Source of the DNA: Actinobacteria bacterium casp-actino2
GTDB lineage: Bacteria > Actinomycetota > Acidimicrobiia > Acidimicrobiales > Ilumatobacteraceae
DNA: 42,925 bases
Reading direction: 5' to 3'
Assembly: GCA_001510335.1 (NCBI GenBank)
Contig: LFFB01000082.1
Location: forward strand, 1-42,925
Shown here piece after piece: positions 1 through 6,690 of this stretch (its first letter is position 1; each line of letters begins with the position of its first letter). The notes under the pieces were generated by a model that was not told the origin of the DNA, made no database searches, and was given only the letters and a program-made list of their open reading frames with translations. The translations under genes were made by a program, and so were the position numbers.

Positions 1-372
1 GCGCACGTCCGAATGATTTGCGATGCATCGATTCCGACCTATGTGTTGTCGCACTGGGCGCGTGATCGTCATCGTGGTCCAAAACTCACCATTGAAGACG
101 CCGTGAAGATTCAAACTCTTGACACGGCAAAAGTTATGGGCTTTGACGATCGTGGCCAACTAGCAGTAGGCAAGAAAGCCGATATCAACATCATTGATAT
201 GGACACTTTAGCGCTCGGTTTTCCTCATGCCGAAGATGACTTACCCGCTGGCGGACGTCGACTATTGCAAACGGCAACGGGTTATGTTGCGACAATCGTG
301 AACGGTGTCATCACTCGCCGCAATGGCGTGGATACCGGAGCGCGACCTGGTCGTTTAGTTCGTTCGCGCTAA
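1..372 (+). CDS. Amidohydrolase (N-acyl-D-amino-acid deacylase family), C-terminal fragment cut by the window edge
   Basis: The reading frame is open from base 1 and ends with TAA at 370-372, so only the last ~123 residues are present. They match the C-terminal part of the complete amidohydrolase at 37640-39361 with about half the residues identical: ICD..(I/M)PT near the start, HW.RDR.RGP, DRG..A.G..ADINIID, DLPA.GRRL and a PGRL.R ending. The family consists of metal-dependent TIM-barrel hydrolases that cut amide bonds, classically N-acyl-D-amino acids, but many members in this group have no known substrate. The ADINIID segment belongs to the small beta domain that closes the barrel. The metal-binding HxH of the N-terminus lies outside the window. 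Its stop overlaps the stop of the converging NUDIX gene. Family assignment is good; substrate unknown. Confidence 0.8.
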   Translation, partial: AHVRMICDASIPTYVLSHWARDRHRGPKLTIEDAVKIQTLDTAKVMGFDDRGQLAVGKKADINIIDMDTLALGFPHAEDDLPAGGRRLLQTATGYVATIVNGVITRRNGVDTGARPGRLVRSR

Positions 373-902
373 CGGGCAACGAGAGGGCGTAACAGAGCGA
401 TTGAACTGTGAAGATCGCTCGGTCCTTCGGGAAGGTCTGAACAACTGAACCAGCGGGCGCCCTCAGTCTTAGATAGGGGTGCGTCCATATCGGCAACGTA
501 GAGCCAGCCGATATTCCAATGACGATGGGGTTGATCGCCATCGCGATCGGTGATGTGCACAAATGCGGGTCCGTCGATGACAGCGCGAACGTCAAACTGA
601 GTGAGTCCGGTTTCTTCTTCGAGTTCACGTAACCCACCGACGCGACTTGTTTCATGTTGTTCGATATGTCCGCCAGGAGTGGACCACTTCAACGCCTTAT
701 GTTGAACCAGCAAGGTGAAGTTTGCATCTGGTGAAAAGATCCACGTGGTCGCGCATACATGGCCAGCAATTATTGATTGATCACTTTGTAGGCCTTGAAG
801 CAGTTGTGCGGCGTATTCATCTCTGAAATGAAGACCAGCAAGTTCGTGTTCAATGTCTGACCACGATCCAGGAATGTCAATTGTTGGGTGGGGAAATCCC
901 AT
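369..902 (-). CDS. NUDIX hydrolase
   Basis: This 177-residue protein carries a complete NUDIX box at about residues 78-100 (GX5EX7REUXEEXGU, seen as GGHIEQHE...RELEEETGL). That is the Mg2+-binding helix that hydrolyses nucleoside diphosphates linked to another moiety. The rest is a single NUDIX fold with an N-terminal extension of about 45 residues. The start is ten bases downstream of the folE stop, so the two are probably co-transcribed. Some NUDIX enzymes (NudB/FolQ) remove pyrophosphate from dihydroneopterin triphosphate, the product of FolE, which makes that a natural hypothesis from position alone. The sequence does not prove it, and other NUDIX substrates remain possible. It is the last gene of the minus-strand operon and ends against the converging amidohydrolase. 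Confidence 0.85.
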   Translation of the reverse strand: MGFPHPTIDIPGSWSDIEHELAGLHFRDEYAAQLLQGLQSDQSIIAGHVCATTWIFSPDANFTLLVQHKALKWSTPGGHIEQHETSRVGGLRELEEETGLTQFDVRAVIDGPAFVHITDRDGDQPHRHWNIGWLYVADMDAPLSKTEGARWFSCSDLPEGPSDLHSSIALLRPLVAR

Positions 903-911
903 CGCAGAAAA

Positions 912-1562
912 TCAACGACCCTGAATGAAAGCCATGACCTCGGCACGCGCTGATGAGTCAGTGCGATAAATGCCGCGGGCTGCAGTTGTGACTGTTTTGG
1001 TGCCGGGCTTACGCACGCCACGAATCGACATGCAACTATGTTCGGCTTCAATGACAACCAAAACGCCGGCGGGTTCGAGCATTGATTGCATTGCGTCGGC
1101 AACTTGGCTAGTGAGTCGTTCTTGAACTTGCAAGCGACGTGAGTAACCCTCAACTAGGCGCGCCAACTTCGACAAACCAGTAAAACGACCAGTGGAGCCC
1201 GGTAAGTAGGCGATGTGGGCGATGCCGGTAAAAGGCAACATATGGTGCTCACAGATCGACGTGAAAGGAATGTCGCGGACGAGCACCATTTCATCATGTT
1301 CAATGTCAAATGTCTTTGACAGGTGATGGTCGGGGTCGTTACTCGTGCCCGACAAAACTTCAGCCCACATCCGGGAAACTCGACCTGGAGTGTCAAGCAA
1401 ACCATCGCGTGAGGGGTCTTCGCCAATTGCTTCAAGAAGTTCACGAACGGCGCGTTCAGCCCGTTCGTGGTCAACAGTGCGCTCGGACGAAATGACGAGT
1501 GCGGAGTCGATTGTTTTGTCGGCAGACATGGCGTGAACGCTATCGGCGAGCTCAGCCGCCAA
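912..1562 (-). CDS. folE: GTP cyclohydrolase I
   Basis: FolE converts GTP to 7,8-dihydroneopterin triphosphate, the first step of tetrahydrofolate synthesis, as a cytoplasmic homodecamer. The 216 residues have the normal length for the family. Zinc ligands are visible as Cys104 and His107 in the SICEHHMLPF motif and Cys177 in EHSCMSIRGV. The SKLARLVEGYSRRLQVQERLT segment is also typical of the enzyme. The longest start overlaps the end of the upstream hydratase gene by 11 bases. A second in-frame ATG eleven codons later (base 1529) would give a protein starting MSADKT and is equally possible, because the first residues are not conserved. It sits inside an operon otherwise made of acyl-CoA/steroid catabolic genes, followed by a NUDIX hydrolase. 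Identification is secure; the exact start is not. Confidence 0.95.
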   Translation of the reverse strand: MAAELADSVHAMSADKTIDSALVISSERTVDHERAERAVRELLEAIGEDPSRDGLLDTPGRVSRMWAEVLSGTSNDPDHHLSKTFDIEHDEMVLVRDIPFTSICEHHMLPFTGIAHIAYLPGSTGRFTGLSKLARLVEGYSRRLQVQERLTSQVADAMQSMLEPAGVLVVIEAEHSCMSIRGVRKPGTKTVTTAARGIYRTDSSARAEVMAFIQGR

Positions 1563-2289
1563 AGCCGCCCGAACGAAATAGGTCGGCGAACAGGGCTTCT
1601 TCGCGAGCGCGAGCCTCTTGAGTTCGAGAGCCTCGACCCGCCACCATTAACTGTTTGATGACCTTGGTTGAATACGCCGATTTGCCAGCAATGGTGGTGG
1701 CGAGTTCGTGGGCCTGTGTGAGCGCCCCGCCCGCCGGTGTTGTGCGTAGTGCCAGACCAATCTCAACTGCTTCATGCGCGTCAACCCAGCGGGCCGTTAG
1801 CAATAGTTCGGCGGCGCGCTGCCAACCGATACGGTCAGCGAAAAGAACACTGCTTGCCGCTTCGGGTGGCACACCTAGTTCGCTGAACGGCACGCGCATG
1901 CGAGCGGTTTCATCGATTAAGACAAGATCGCAAAAGGGCAGCAAGGTCATGCCGATACCAACAGCGACACCGTTGACCGCAGCAATGAGTGGCTTAGAGA
2001 AAACTTCTAATGCGTCAAGCAGTACGGTGAATCCACCACCCTTTGACGTTGATGGAGATCCACTTGCTACTCCAGAGGCAAGCTCCATCATTTCTTTGAG
2101 GTCTTGGCCCGAACTGAAAGCGGCACCAGCACCGGTCAGTACAACGACTCGGACGTCATCGTTCGTGTCGGCATTTTTGAGTGCGTCGGCGAGAAGTTCG
2201 TACTGCTCGCGCGTGAAGGCATTCTTGCGCTCGGGACGATTCATAGTGATGACTGCAACGCCATCGTTGATTTCCATTTCGATACTCAT
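1552..2289 (-). CDS. Enoyl-CoA hydratase/isomerase (crotonase family)
   Basis: This 245-residue crotonase-fold protein has the usual N-terminal MNRPERKNAF segment, the SSGQDLKEM loop near residues 59-67 and the oxyanion-hole glycines in AAVNGVAVGIG (about 103-113). The segment FSELGVPPEAASS (about 135-147) puts a glutamate at 143, where delta3-delta2-enoyl-CoA isomerases keep theirs. Isomerase activity is therefore as likely as hydratase activity. Its start overlaps the stop of the upstream SDR gene by four bases (ATGA), so the two are translationally coupled. Context with ipdF- and fadE30-like genes suggests work on CoA thioesters from sterol or terpenoid rings. It does not look like EchA20, the ring hydrolase of that pathway, as I remember its sequence. 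Confidence 0.88.
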   Translation of the reverse strand: MSIEMEINDGVAVITMNRPERKNAFTREQYELLADALKNADTNDDVRVVVLTGAGAAFSSGQDLKEMMELASGVASGSPSTSKGGGFTVLLDALEVFSKPLIAAVNGVAVGIGMTLLPFCDLVLIDETARMRVPFSELGVPPEAASSVLFADRIGWQRAAELLLTARWVDAHEAVEIGLALRTTPAGGALTQAHELATTIAGKSAYSTKVIKQLMVAGRGSRTQEARAREEALFADLFRSGGFGG

Positions 2290-3059
2290 GCGCGTTGGCT
2301 ACTCACCGAAAGAACTTCACCAGTCATATAACTTGAGTAATCACTGGCCAAAAAGACAATCACATTGGCAATTTCCCACGGTTCGGCGAAACGTCCGAAG
2401 GCCTCTCGTTGGGTGAGTTCGGCGAGTAGTTCATCGCTCGTGACTTTGGCCAAGTTGGCATGCATCGCGATACTCGGCGAAACAGCATTAATGCGTACTC
2501 CACGTGGACCGGCTTCAATCGCTGCGCAACGGGTGAGTGCCATGACGCCGGCCTTGGCGGCGGCGTAGTGGGCTTGACCTTCTTGGGCGCGCCAGCCGAG
2601 CACGCTTGCGTTATTGACGATGACTCCCGAGCCACGCGCATACATGTGATTGAGAGCAGCGCGTGTACAACGCATCGTTCCGTTTAGCGTGACATCAAGA
2701 ACGATCGACCATTGATCATCAGTCATTTCATGCAGTTGAGCAGTGCCACCAAGACCAGCGTTGTTCACGAGGACATCAATAGCACCAAGTTCTTTGGCGG
2801 CTTGCGCAATCAGGTTCTGAACGCTTTCCTCGTTGGTGACATCGCAGGGGATACCGATCACGCCAAGGTCAGCGGCCGTCTCGGCGAGGCGGCGTTCGTG
2901 TTTGTCAGAGATAACAACACGGGCACCTTCTTCAATGCACTTACGTGCGGTTGACGAACCGATGCCACTTCCGGCTGCTGCAGTAATGAGAACGCCTTTG
3001 CCAGCAAGTAATCCATGACCGGGAACATATTGCGGATTCTTCGTGCTGATATCTGGCAT
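2286..3059 (-). CDS. ipdF: SDR oxidoreductase closely resembling IpdF of steroid C/D-ring degradation
   Basis: A 257-residue short-chain dehydrogenase. The cofactor loop reads TAAAGSGIG (residues 26-34), NNAG is at 99-102, and the catalytic Ser152, Tyr165 and Lys169 are in NNASVLGWRAQ and YAAAK. From memory it shares long stretches with mycobacterial IpdF (Rv3559c), including ITAAAG.GIG, DKHERRL.ETAA, NNASVLGWRAQ, AVSPSIA.H and FLASDYSSY.TGEV. IpdF oxidises a hydroxylated methyl-hexahydro-indane CoA thioester during degradation of cholesterol rings C and D. The neighbouring gene resembles FadE30, which is also IpdF's neighbour in mycobacteria, so the pairing supports the call. No alignment could be run. 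The alternative is a generic 3-hydroxyacyl-CoA dehydrogenase. Confidence 0.85.
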   Translation of the reverse strand: MPDISTKNPQYVPGHGLLAGKGVLITAAAGSGIGSSTARKCIEEGARVVISDKHERRLAETAADLGVIGIPCDVTNEESVQNLIAQAAKELGAIDVLVNNAGLGGTAQLHEMTDDQWSIVLDVTLNGTMRCTRAALNHMYARGSGVIVNNASVLGWRAQEGQAHYAAAKAGVMALTRCAAIEAGPRGVRINAVSPSIAMHANLAKVTSDELLAELTQREAFGRFAEPWEIANVIVFLASDYSSYMTGEVLSVSSQRA

Positions 3060-3094
3060 GTGTGCCCCCTCTGATGATGTGGTTGAGATAGGTA

Positions 3095-4264
3095 TCAGCG
3101 CGGAAGGCCGAGCACGCGCTCGCCCAAAACGTTGCGTTGAATTTCGTTAGACCCACCGTAGATGGTGTCGGAGCGAGTGAAGAGAAAGAGTTTCTGTTCG
3201 AGGGTCAGTTCGTAGGGAAACCCTTCGGCAATGAGACCGGCTGGTCCCATGATGTCAATCATCAATTCACCGAGATCGCGGTGCCAGGTACCCCAGAAAA
3301 GCTTGGAAATACTGGCCTCTGGACCGGGGACACCTTTTGCCGACATACTGCGTAAGGCATTGAGTTTGAGTAACTGCAATCCACTGTGAGCCTTGGCGAG
3401 TTTTTGGCGGATATTTGGGTCGTTGATCTTGTCGTAATCGCGAGCCAACTGAATCGTGGCCTCAAGTTCGCGCTCAAAGCCAACCTGTTGGGCCAAAGTA
3501 GAAATACCGCGCTCGTAACCTAGTAGCGCCATGGCGATGCCCCAGCCATTTCCAGGGGTTCCGACCACCATATTTGATGGCGTTGCGGCATCTGTGAAGA
3601 ACGTTTCGTTGAATTCACCACCCTGAGTGAGTTGCAAAATGGGCCGCACCTCAACGCCAGGCTGATCCATGGGTACGAGCAAAAAGGTGAGACCAGCATG
3701 TCGTTGTGAGCCTGGTTCGGTGCGAGCAACGACGAAACACCAGTGGCTGACGTGTGCAAGAGAGGTCCAGACTTTTTGGCCGTTGATGATCCATTGATCA
3801 CCATCGAGGTGGGCTTTGGTTTGCACGTTGGCAAGATCACTTCCAGCGTTTGGCTCGCTGTATCCCTGACACCAGCGTTCTTCACCGCGCAAGATTCCGG
3901 GCAGGAACAACTCGCATTGTTCGCGCGTGCCATATTCGATGATGGTCGGTGCGAGCAGGTTTTCGCCCATGTGGTTGGTGCGTGCAGGTGCTTCGGCGCG
4001 CACATACTCTTCGGCCCAGATGATCTGTTGATCAACGGTCGCACCTCGCCCGCCGTATTCAGTAGGCCAGCCGAGACCAATCCAGCCGGCTCGGCCCAAG
4101 ACCTTTTCCCATTCAATGCGAATATCAAATCCGATGTCCTCATCGCCTGGGCCGCCACGGCCGCGCAAGGTTGCAAAGTCGCCGACCACGTTCTCGTGGA
4201 GCCAAGCGCGGACGAGTTGGCGGAATTCAATGGAATCGTTGGGGAGTGGGGGAAGCGAAGTCAT
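3095..4264 (-). CDS. fadE30: Acyl-CoA dehydrogenase of the FadE30 type
   Basis: A flavin-dependent acyl-CoA dehydrogenase of 389 residues with the normal three-part fold: N-terminal helices, the middle beta domain around WCQGYSEPNAGSDLA and INGQKVWTS, and a C-terminal helical domain. Recalled similarity to mycobacterial FadE30 (Rv3560c) runs through the whole length, including the VRAWL.EN start, WCQGYSEP.AGSDLA and the end TIYGGSNEIQRN...ERVLGLPR. FadE30 dehydrogenates the CoA thioester of the side chain left on rings C/D. The common catalytic glutamate in the YEGT context near the C-terminus is replaced here (YGGSNEIQ), as in FadE30 itself, so the base must come from another position. First gene of the minus operon; its upstream region holds a 21 bp palindrome. 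Confidence 0.9.
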   Translation of the reverse strand: MTSLPPLPNDSIEFRQLVRAWLHENVVGDFATLRGRGGPGDEDIGFDIRIEWEKVLGRAGWIGLGWPTEYGGRGATVDQQIIWAEEYVRAEAPARTNHMGENLLAPTIIEYGTREQCELFLPGILRGEERWCQGYSEPNAGSDLANVQTKAHLDGDQWIINGQKVWTSLAHVSHWCFVVARTEPGSQRHAGLTFLLVPMDQPGVEVRPILQLTQGGEFNETFFTDAATPSNMVVGTPGNGWGIAMALLGYERGISTLAQQVGFERELEATIQLARDYDKINDPNIRQKLAKAHSGLQLLKLNALRSMSAKGVPGPEASISKLFWGTWHRDLGELMIDIMGPAGLIAEGFPYELTLEQKLFLFTRSDTIYGGSNEIQRNVLGERVLGLPR

Positions 4265-4288
4265 GATGGGTTGGGTGGGGCTCGCTGG

Positions 4289-4309
4289 TTTCTGACGATC
4301 CGTCAGAAA
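4289..4309. promoter_or_regulatory. Perfect palindromic operator between divergent acyl-CoA dehydrogenase genes
   Basis: TTTCTGACG, three bases (ATC), CGTCAGAAA: a perfect 9+9 inverted repeat in the 104-base gap between the fadE30-like operon (minus) and the acyl-CoA dehydrogenase at 4369 (plus). Its size and symmetry suit a TetR-family repressor, the usual regulators of actinobacterial fatty-acid and steroid degradation genes. It does not match the KstR or KstR2 operator motifs as I recall them. No regulator gene is in the window. Confidence 0.65.
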
Positions 4310-4356
4310 GTTTACTCTTGATTCCGTCGGGGTGCAGAGGCGAAGCGGGTCGGGAT

Positions 4357-4362
4357 TACGGT
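4357..4362 (+). promoter_or_regulatory. Candidate -10 element (TACGGT) of a leaderless promoter
   Basis: TACGGT lies exactly six bases before the ATG at 4369 and fits the TANNNT -10 pattern, so transcription would begin at the start codon. No Shine-Dalgarno sequence precedes this ATG, which favours 4369 over the longer open frame starting at 4318. Confidence 0.45.
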
Positions 4363-4368
4363 CACAGT

Positions 4369-5640
4369 ATGGACTTCAGCATTCCCGAATCGATTCAACA
4401 GACCTTGCGTGACCTCGATGACTTCATTGACCGTGAGATCAGGCCCCTCCAGGCGCAAGACGACAATGAACGGTTTTTTGACCATCGCCGTGAGTGGGCC
4501 CGTACCGACTACGACAACGATGGTGTTCCGCGTGCTGACTGGGAAGAGTTGCTGCGCGAAATGCGACGTCGCGCCGATGCTGCAGGCTGGTTGCGATTGG
4601 CATTGCCACCCGAATTTGGTGGTCGCAGCGCGAGCAACTTAGAGATGGCGATCATTCGTGAACACCTCGCAGCCAAAGGCCTCGGACTTTTCAACGACTT
4701 GCAAAATGAATCATCAGTTGTCGGTAACTTCCCGACAGTTTTGATGATGCGTGATTTTGGCACCGATGAACAAAAGAAAGAATGGATGCCGGGGTTCTTG
4801 AATGGAACGAAGCGTTTGGCTTTCGGTTTGACTGAGCCCAATCACGGAAGTGATGCGACCTATCTAGAAACAACGGCAGTTCGTGATGGCGATGAATGGG
4901 TCATCAATGGAATGAAGCGTTGGAATAGCGGACTGCACCACGCCACGCATGACATCATTTTTGCTCGCACTTCGGGAGACTCTGGAAGCCCAGTTGGAAT
5001 TTCTGCGTTTCTTGTTCCGACCGATCTTCCTGGTTTCAATGTCGATTTCTTTTGGTGGACATTCAACATGCCAACCGATCATGCTGAAGTTTCAATGAAG
5101 GATGTTCGAGTCTCAGATAACGCATTGTTCGGTCGGTTAGATCATGGTTTAGATCTGGCGCAACATTTCGTTCATGAAAATCGTATTCGCCAGGCAGCAT
5201 CATCGCTAGGTGCTGCGCAGTACTGCATCAATGAGGCGGTTGCCTATGCCAACTCGCGCGTGACGTGGGGAAAGAAGTTGTCGAGCAATCAGGCAATTCA
5301 ATTCCCGTTGATTGAACTACACACTGAGGCGGCGATGTTGCGTCAACTCATTCGTTACACCGCATCGTTGATGGACAATTCGGTGAAGAGTGATCGACCA
5401 GACGTTGAAGGCTTTATGGAGTTCACACATCTTGTGGCGATGTGTAATTACCGTGCCAATCGGCTGGTCTGTGACGCCGCCGATCGGGCGATGCAGACCT
5501 GTGGTGGAGTTGGCTACAGCCGACATATGCCCTTTGAGCACATCTACCGCCATCACCGCCGCTACCGTATTACTGAAGGTGCCGAAGAAATTCAGATGCG
5601 CAAAGTAGGACAGCATCTGTTTGGTTTTGGTCGCAAATAA
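4369..5640 (+). CDS. Acyl-CoA dehydrogenase
   Basis: A 423-residue acyl-CoA dehydrogenase, slightly longer than the ~380-residue norm because of an extended N-terminal helical part containing DNERFFDHRREWARTDYDN. The FAD/substrate motifs are present: FGLTEPNHGSDAT and INGMKRWNSG in the middle domain, a QTCGGVGYS segment in the C-terminal domain, and YRITEGAEEIQ at the end, where the glutamate of the EGAEE motif is the expected catalytic base. The substrate is unknown. It differs clearly from the FadE30-like neighbour and is transcribed away from it across a shared palindrome, so the two are probably co-regulated. The frame is open back to 4318, but the ATG at 4369 begins a typical MDFSIPES start and has a -10 element at leaderless spacing. 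Confidence 0.92.
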   Translation: MDFSIPESIQQTLRDLDDFIDREIRPLQAQDDNERFFDHRREWARTDYDNDGVPRADWEELLREMRRRADAAGWLRLALPPEFGGRSASNLEMAIIREHLAAKGLGLFNDLQNESSVVGNFPTVLMMRDFGTDEQKKEWMPGFLNGTKRLAFGLTEPNHGSDATYLETTAVRDGDEWVINGMKRWNSGLHHATHDIIFARTSGDSGSPVGISAFLVPTDLPGFNVDFFWWTFNMPTDHAEVSMKDVRVSDNALFGRLDHGLDLAQHFVHENRIRQAASSLGAAQYCINEAVAYANSRVTWGKKLSSNQAIQFPLIELHTEAAMLRQLIRYTASLMDNSVKSDRPDVEGFMEFTHLVAMCNYRANRLVCDAADRAMQTCGGVGYSRHMPFEHIYRHHRRYRITEGAEEIQMRKVGQHLFGFGRK

Positions 5641-5667
5641 ACATTGCGACAGCCCCAACGGATCGGA

Positions 5668-6690
5668 TTAATTCTCGAGAATTGTTGCTGTTTCAATTGA
5701 TGCAACAAAAACAGTTGACCCGATGTCGGCTAACTCGGAGATCGGCAATCGAGCAGTAACGATTTCGCCAGTGGCGAGTCTGATCTCGAGAGTTCCGTCG
5801 TGGCCGAAATAAGACCGTGATTCAACAACACCGGCATGTCCATGTTGTGGATCGTGAGCAAGTCGAATGTGCTCTGGTCGCACGAGTGCGATGACGCGTT
5901 GTGCTGATGATGAGCAGGGGGATGAACCTATTGCATGGAATGCCCGCCCCTTGTCAACAATGGCCGAGAGCAAATTTGCGTCACCAATAAACCTGGCGAC
6001 GTGCGAAGACCGGGGATTCTCGTAGATCTCTTGAGGAGAGCCAAATTGTGCGACTGTGCCATTGAGAAGTACGACAACTTTGTCAGAGATTGACATGGCT
6101 TCTTCTTGATCGTGCGTCACGATGATGGCAGTCGATTCAGTCTTTCTGATGATCGCCGTTACCTCATCGCGCATGGTCGAACGCATATTGGCGTCTAGTG
6201 CCGAGAAAGGTTCGTCGAGCAATATCAACTCGGGACTAGGGGCAAGAGCGCGAGCCAGCGACACTCGCTGTTGTTGACCGCCAGATAATTGGGCGGGACG
6301 ACTGTTGCGCTGCGACGTCATGCCAATCAAGGTCAGCATTTCGTCGACACGAGCATGTTGATTGCGTGGTAATCCGAAGGCGATGTTTTCTTCGACGGTG
6401 AGATGCGGAAAGAGGGCGCCATCTTGAGGGACGATTCCGACACCCCGCTGTTCGGGTGGAAGGTGAACATCAACCGATGAAACGACTTTGCCGTGCAACG
6501 CCAGCGTTCCAGAAGTCGGGCGATCGAAACCTGCAATGAGTCGTAACAAAGTGGTTTTACCTTCGCCTGAAGGTCCGAGAATTGCAGTGATTGCTTTTTC
6601 CGGAACTTCAAATGAAATATCAGTCAAAACTTGCTGACGACGAAATTCTTTACAGACAGATTCAACGGACAGGATGCTCTTGCTTGTCAC
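5668..6690 (-). CDS. fbpC: Iron(III) ABC transporter, ATP-binding protein
   Basis: This 340-residue ATPase of the FbpC/PotA type energises import through the adjacent permease. Walker A is GPSGEGKTTLLR near residue 38, the ABC signature is LSGGQQQRVSLARAL, Walker B is ELILLDEPFSALD and the switch histidine is in VTHDQEEAM. About 110 further residues form a C-terminal TOBE-like regulatory domain containing VRPEHIRLA. The start codon is GTG, directly abutting the TAA of the permease gene, so the two are read as one unit. It is the last gene of the three-gene operon fbpA-fbpB-fbpC. The iron assignment rests on the binding protein and the iron box upstream, not on this subunit alone. Confidence 0.92.
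   Translation of the reverse strand: MTSKSILSVESVCKEFRRQQVLTDISFEVPEKAITAILGPSGEGKTTLLRLIAGFDRPTSGTLALHGKVVSSVDVHLPPEQRGVGIVPQDGALFPHLTVEENIAFGLPRNQHARVDEMLTLIGMTSQRNSRPAQLSGGQQQRVSLARALAPSPELILLDEPFSALDANMRSTMRDEVTAIIRKTESTAIIVTHDQEEAMSISDKVVVLLNGTVAQFGSPQEIYENPRSSHVARFIGDANLLSAIVDKGRAFHAIGSSPCSSSAQRVIALVRPEHIRLAHDPQHGHAGVVESRSYFGHDGTLEIRLATGEIVTARLPISELADIGSTVFVASIETATILEN

Noticed and set aside
1655-2416. 253-codon plus-strand frame over the enoyl-CoA hydratase and SDR genes
   Set aside because: It runs antisense to two well-supported genes and shows low-complexity Ser/Thr/Ala composition with no domain.
3520-4230. 236-codon minus-strand frame inside the fadE30-like gene
   Set aside because: It is the same strand in another frame of a conserved gene, with no family features.
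4318-4368. Upstream extension of the acyl-CoA dehydrogenase (MIPSGCRGEAG...)
   Set aside because: The extra 17 residues do not look like the family, overlap the -10 candidate, and start only nine bases from the operator palindrome.
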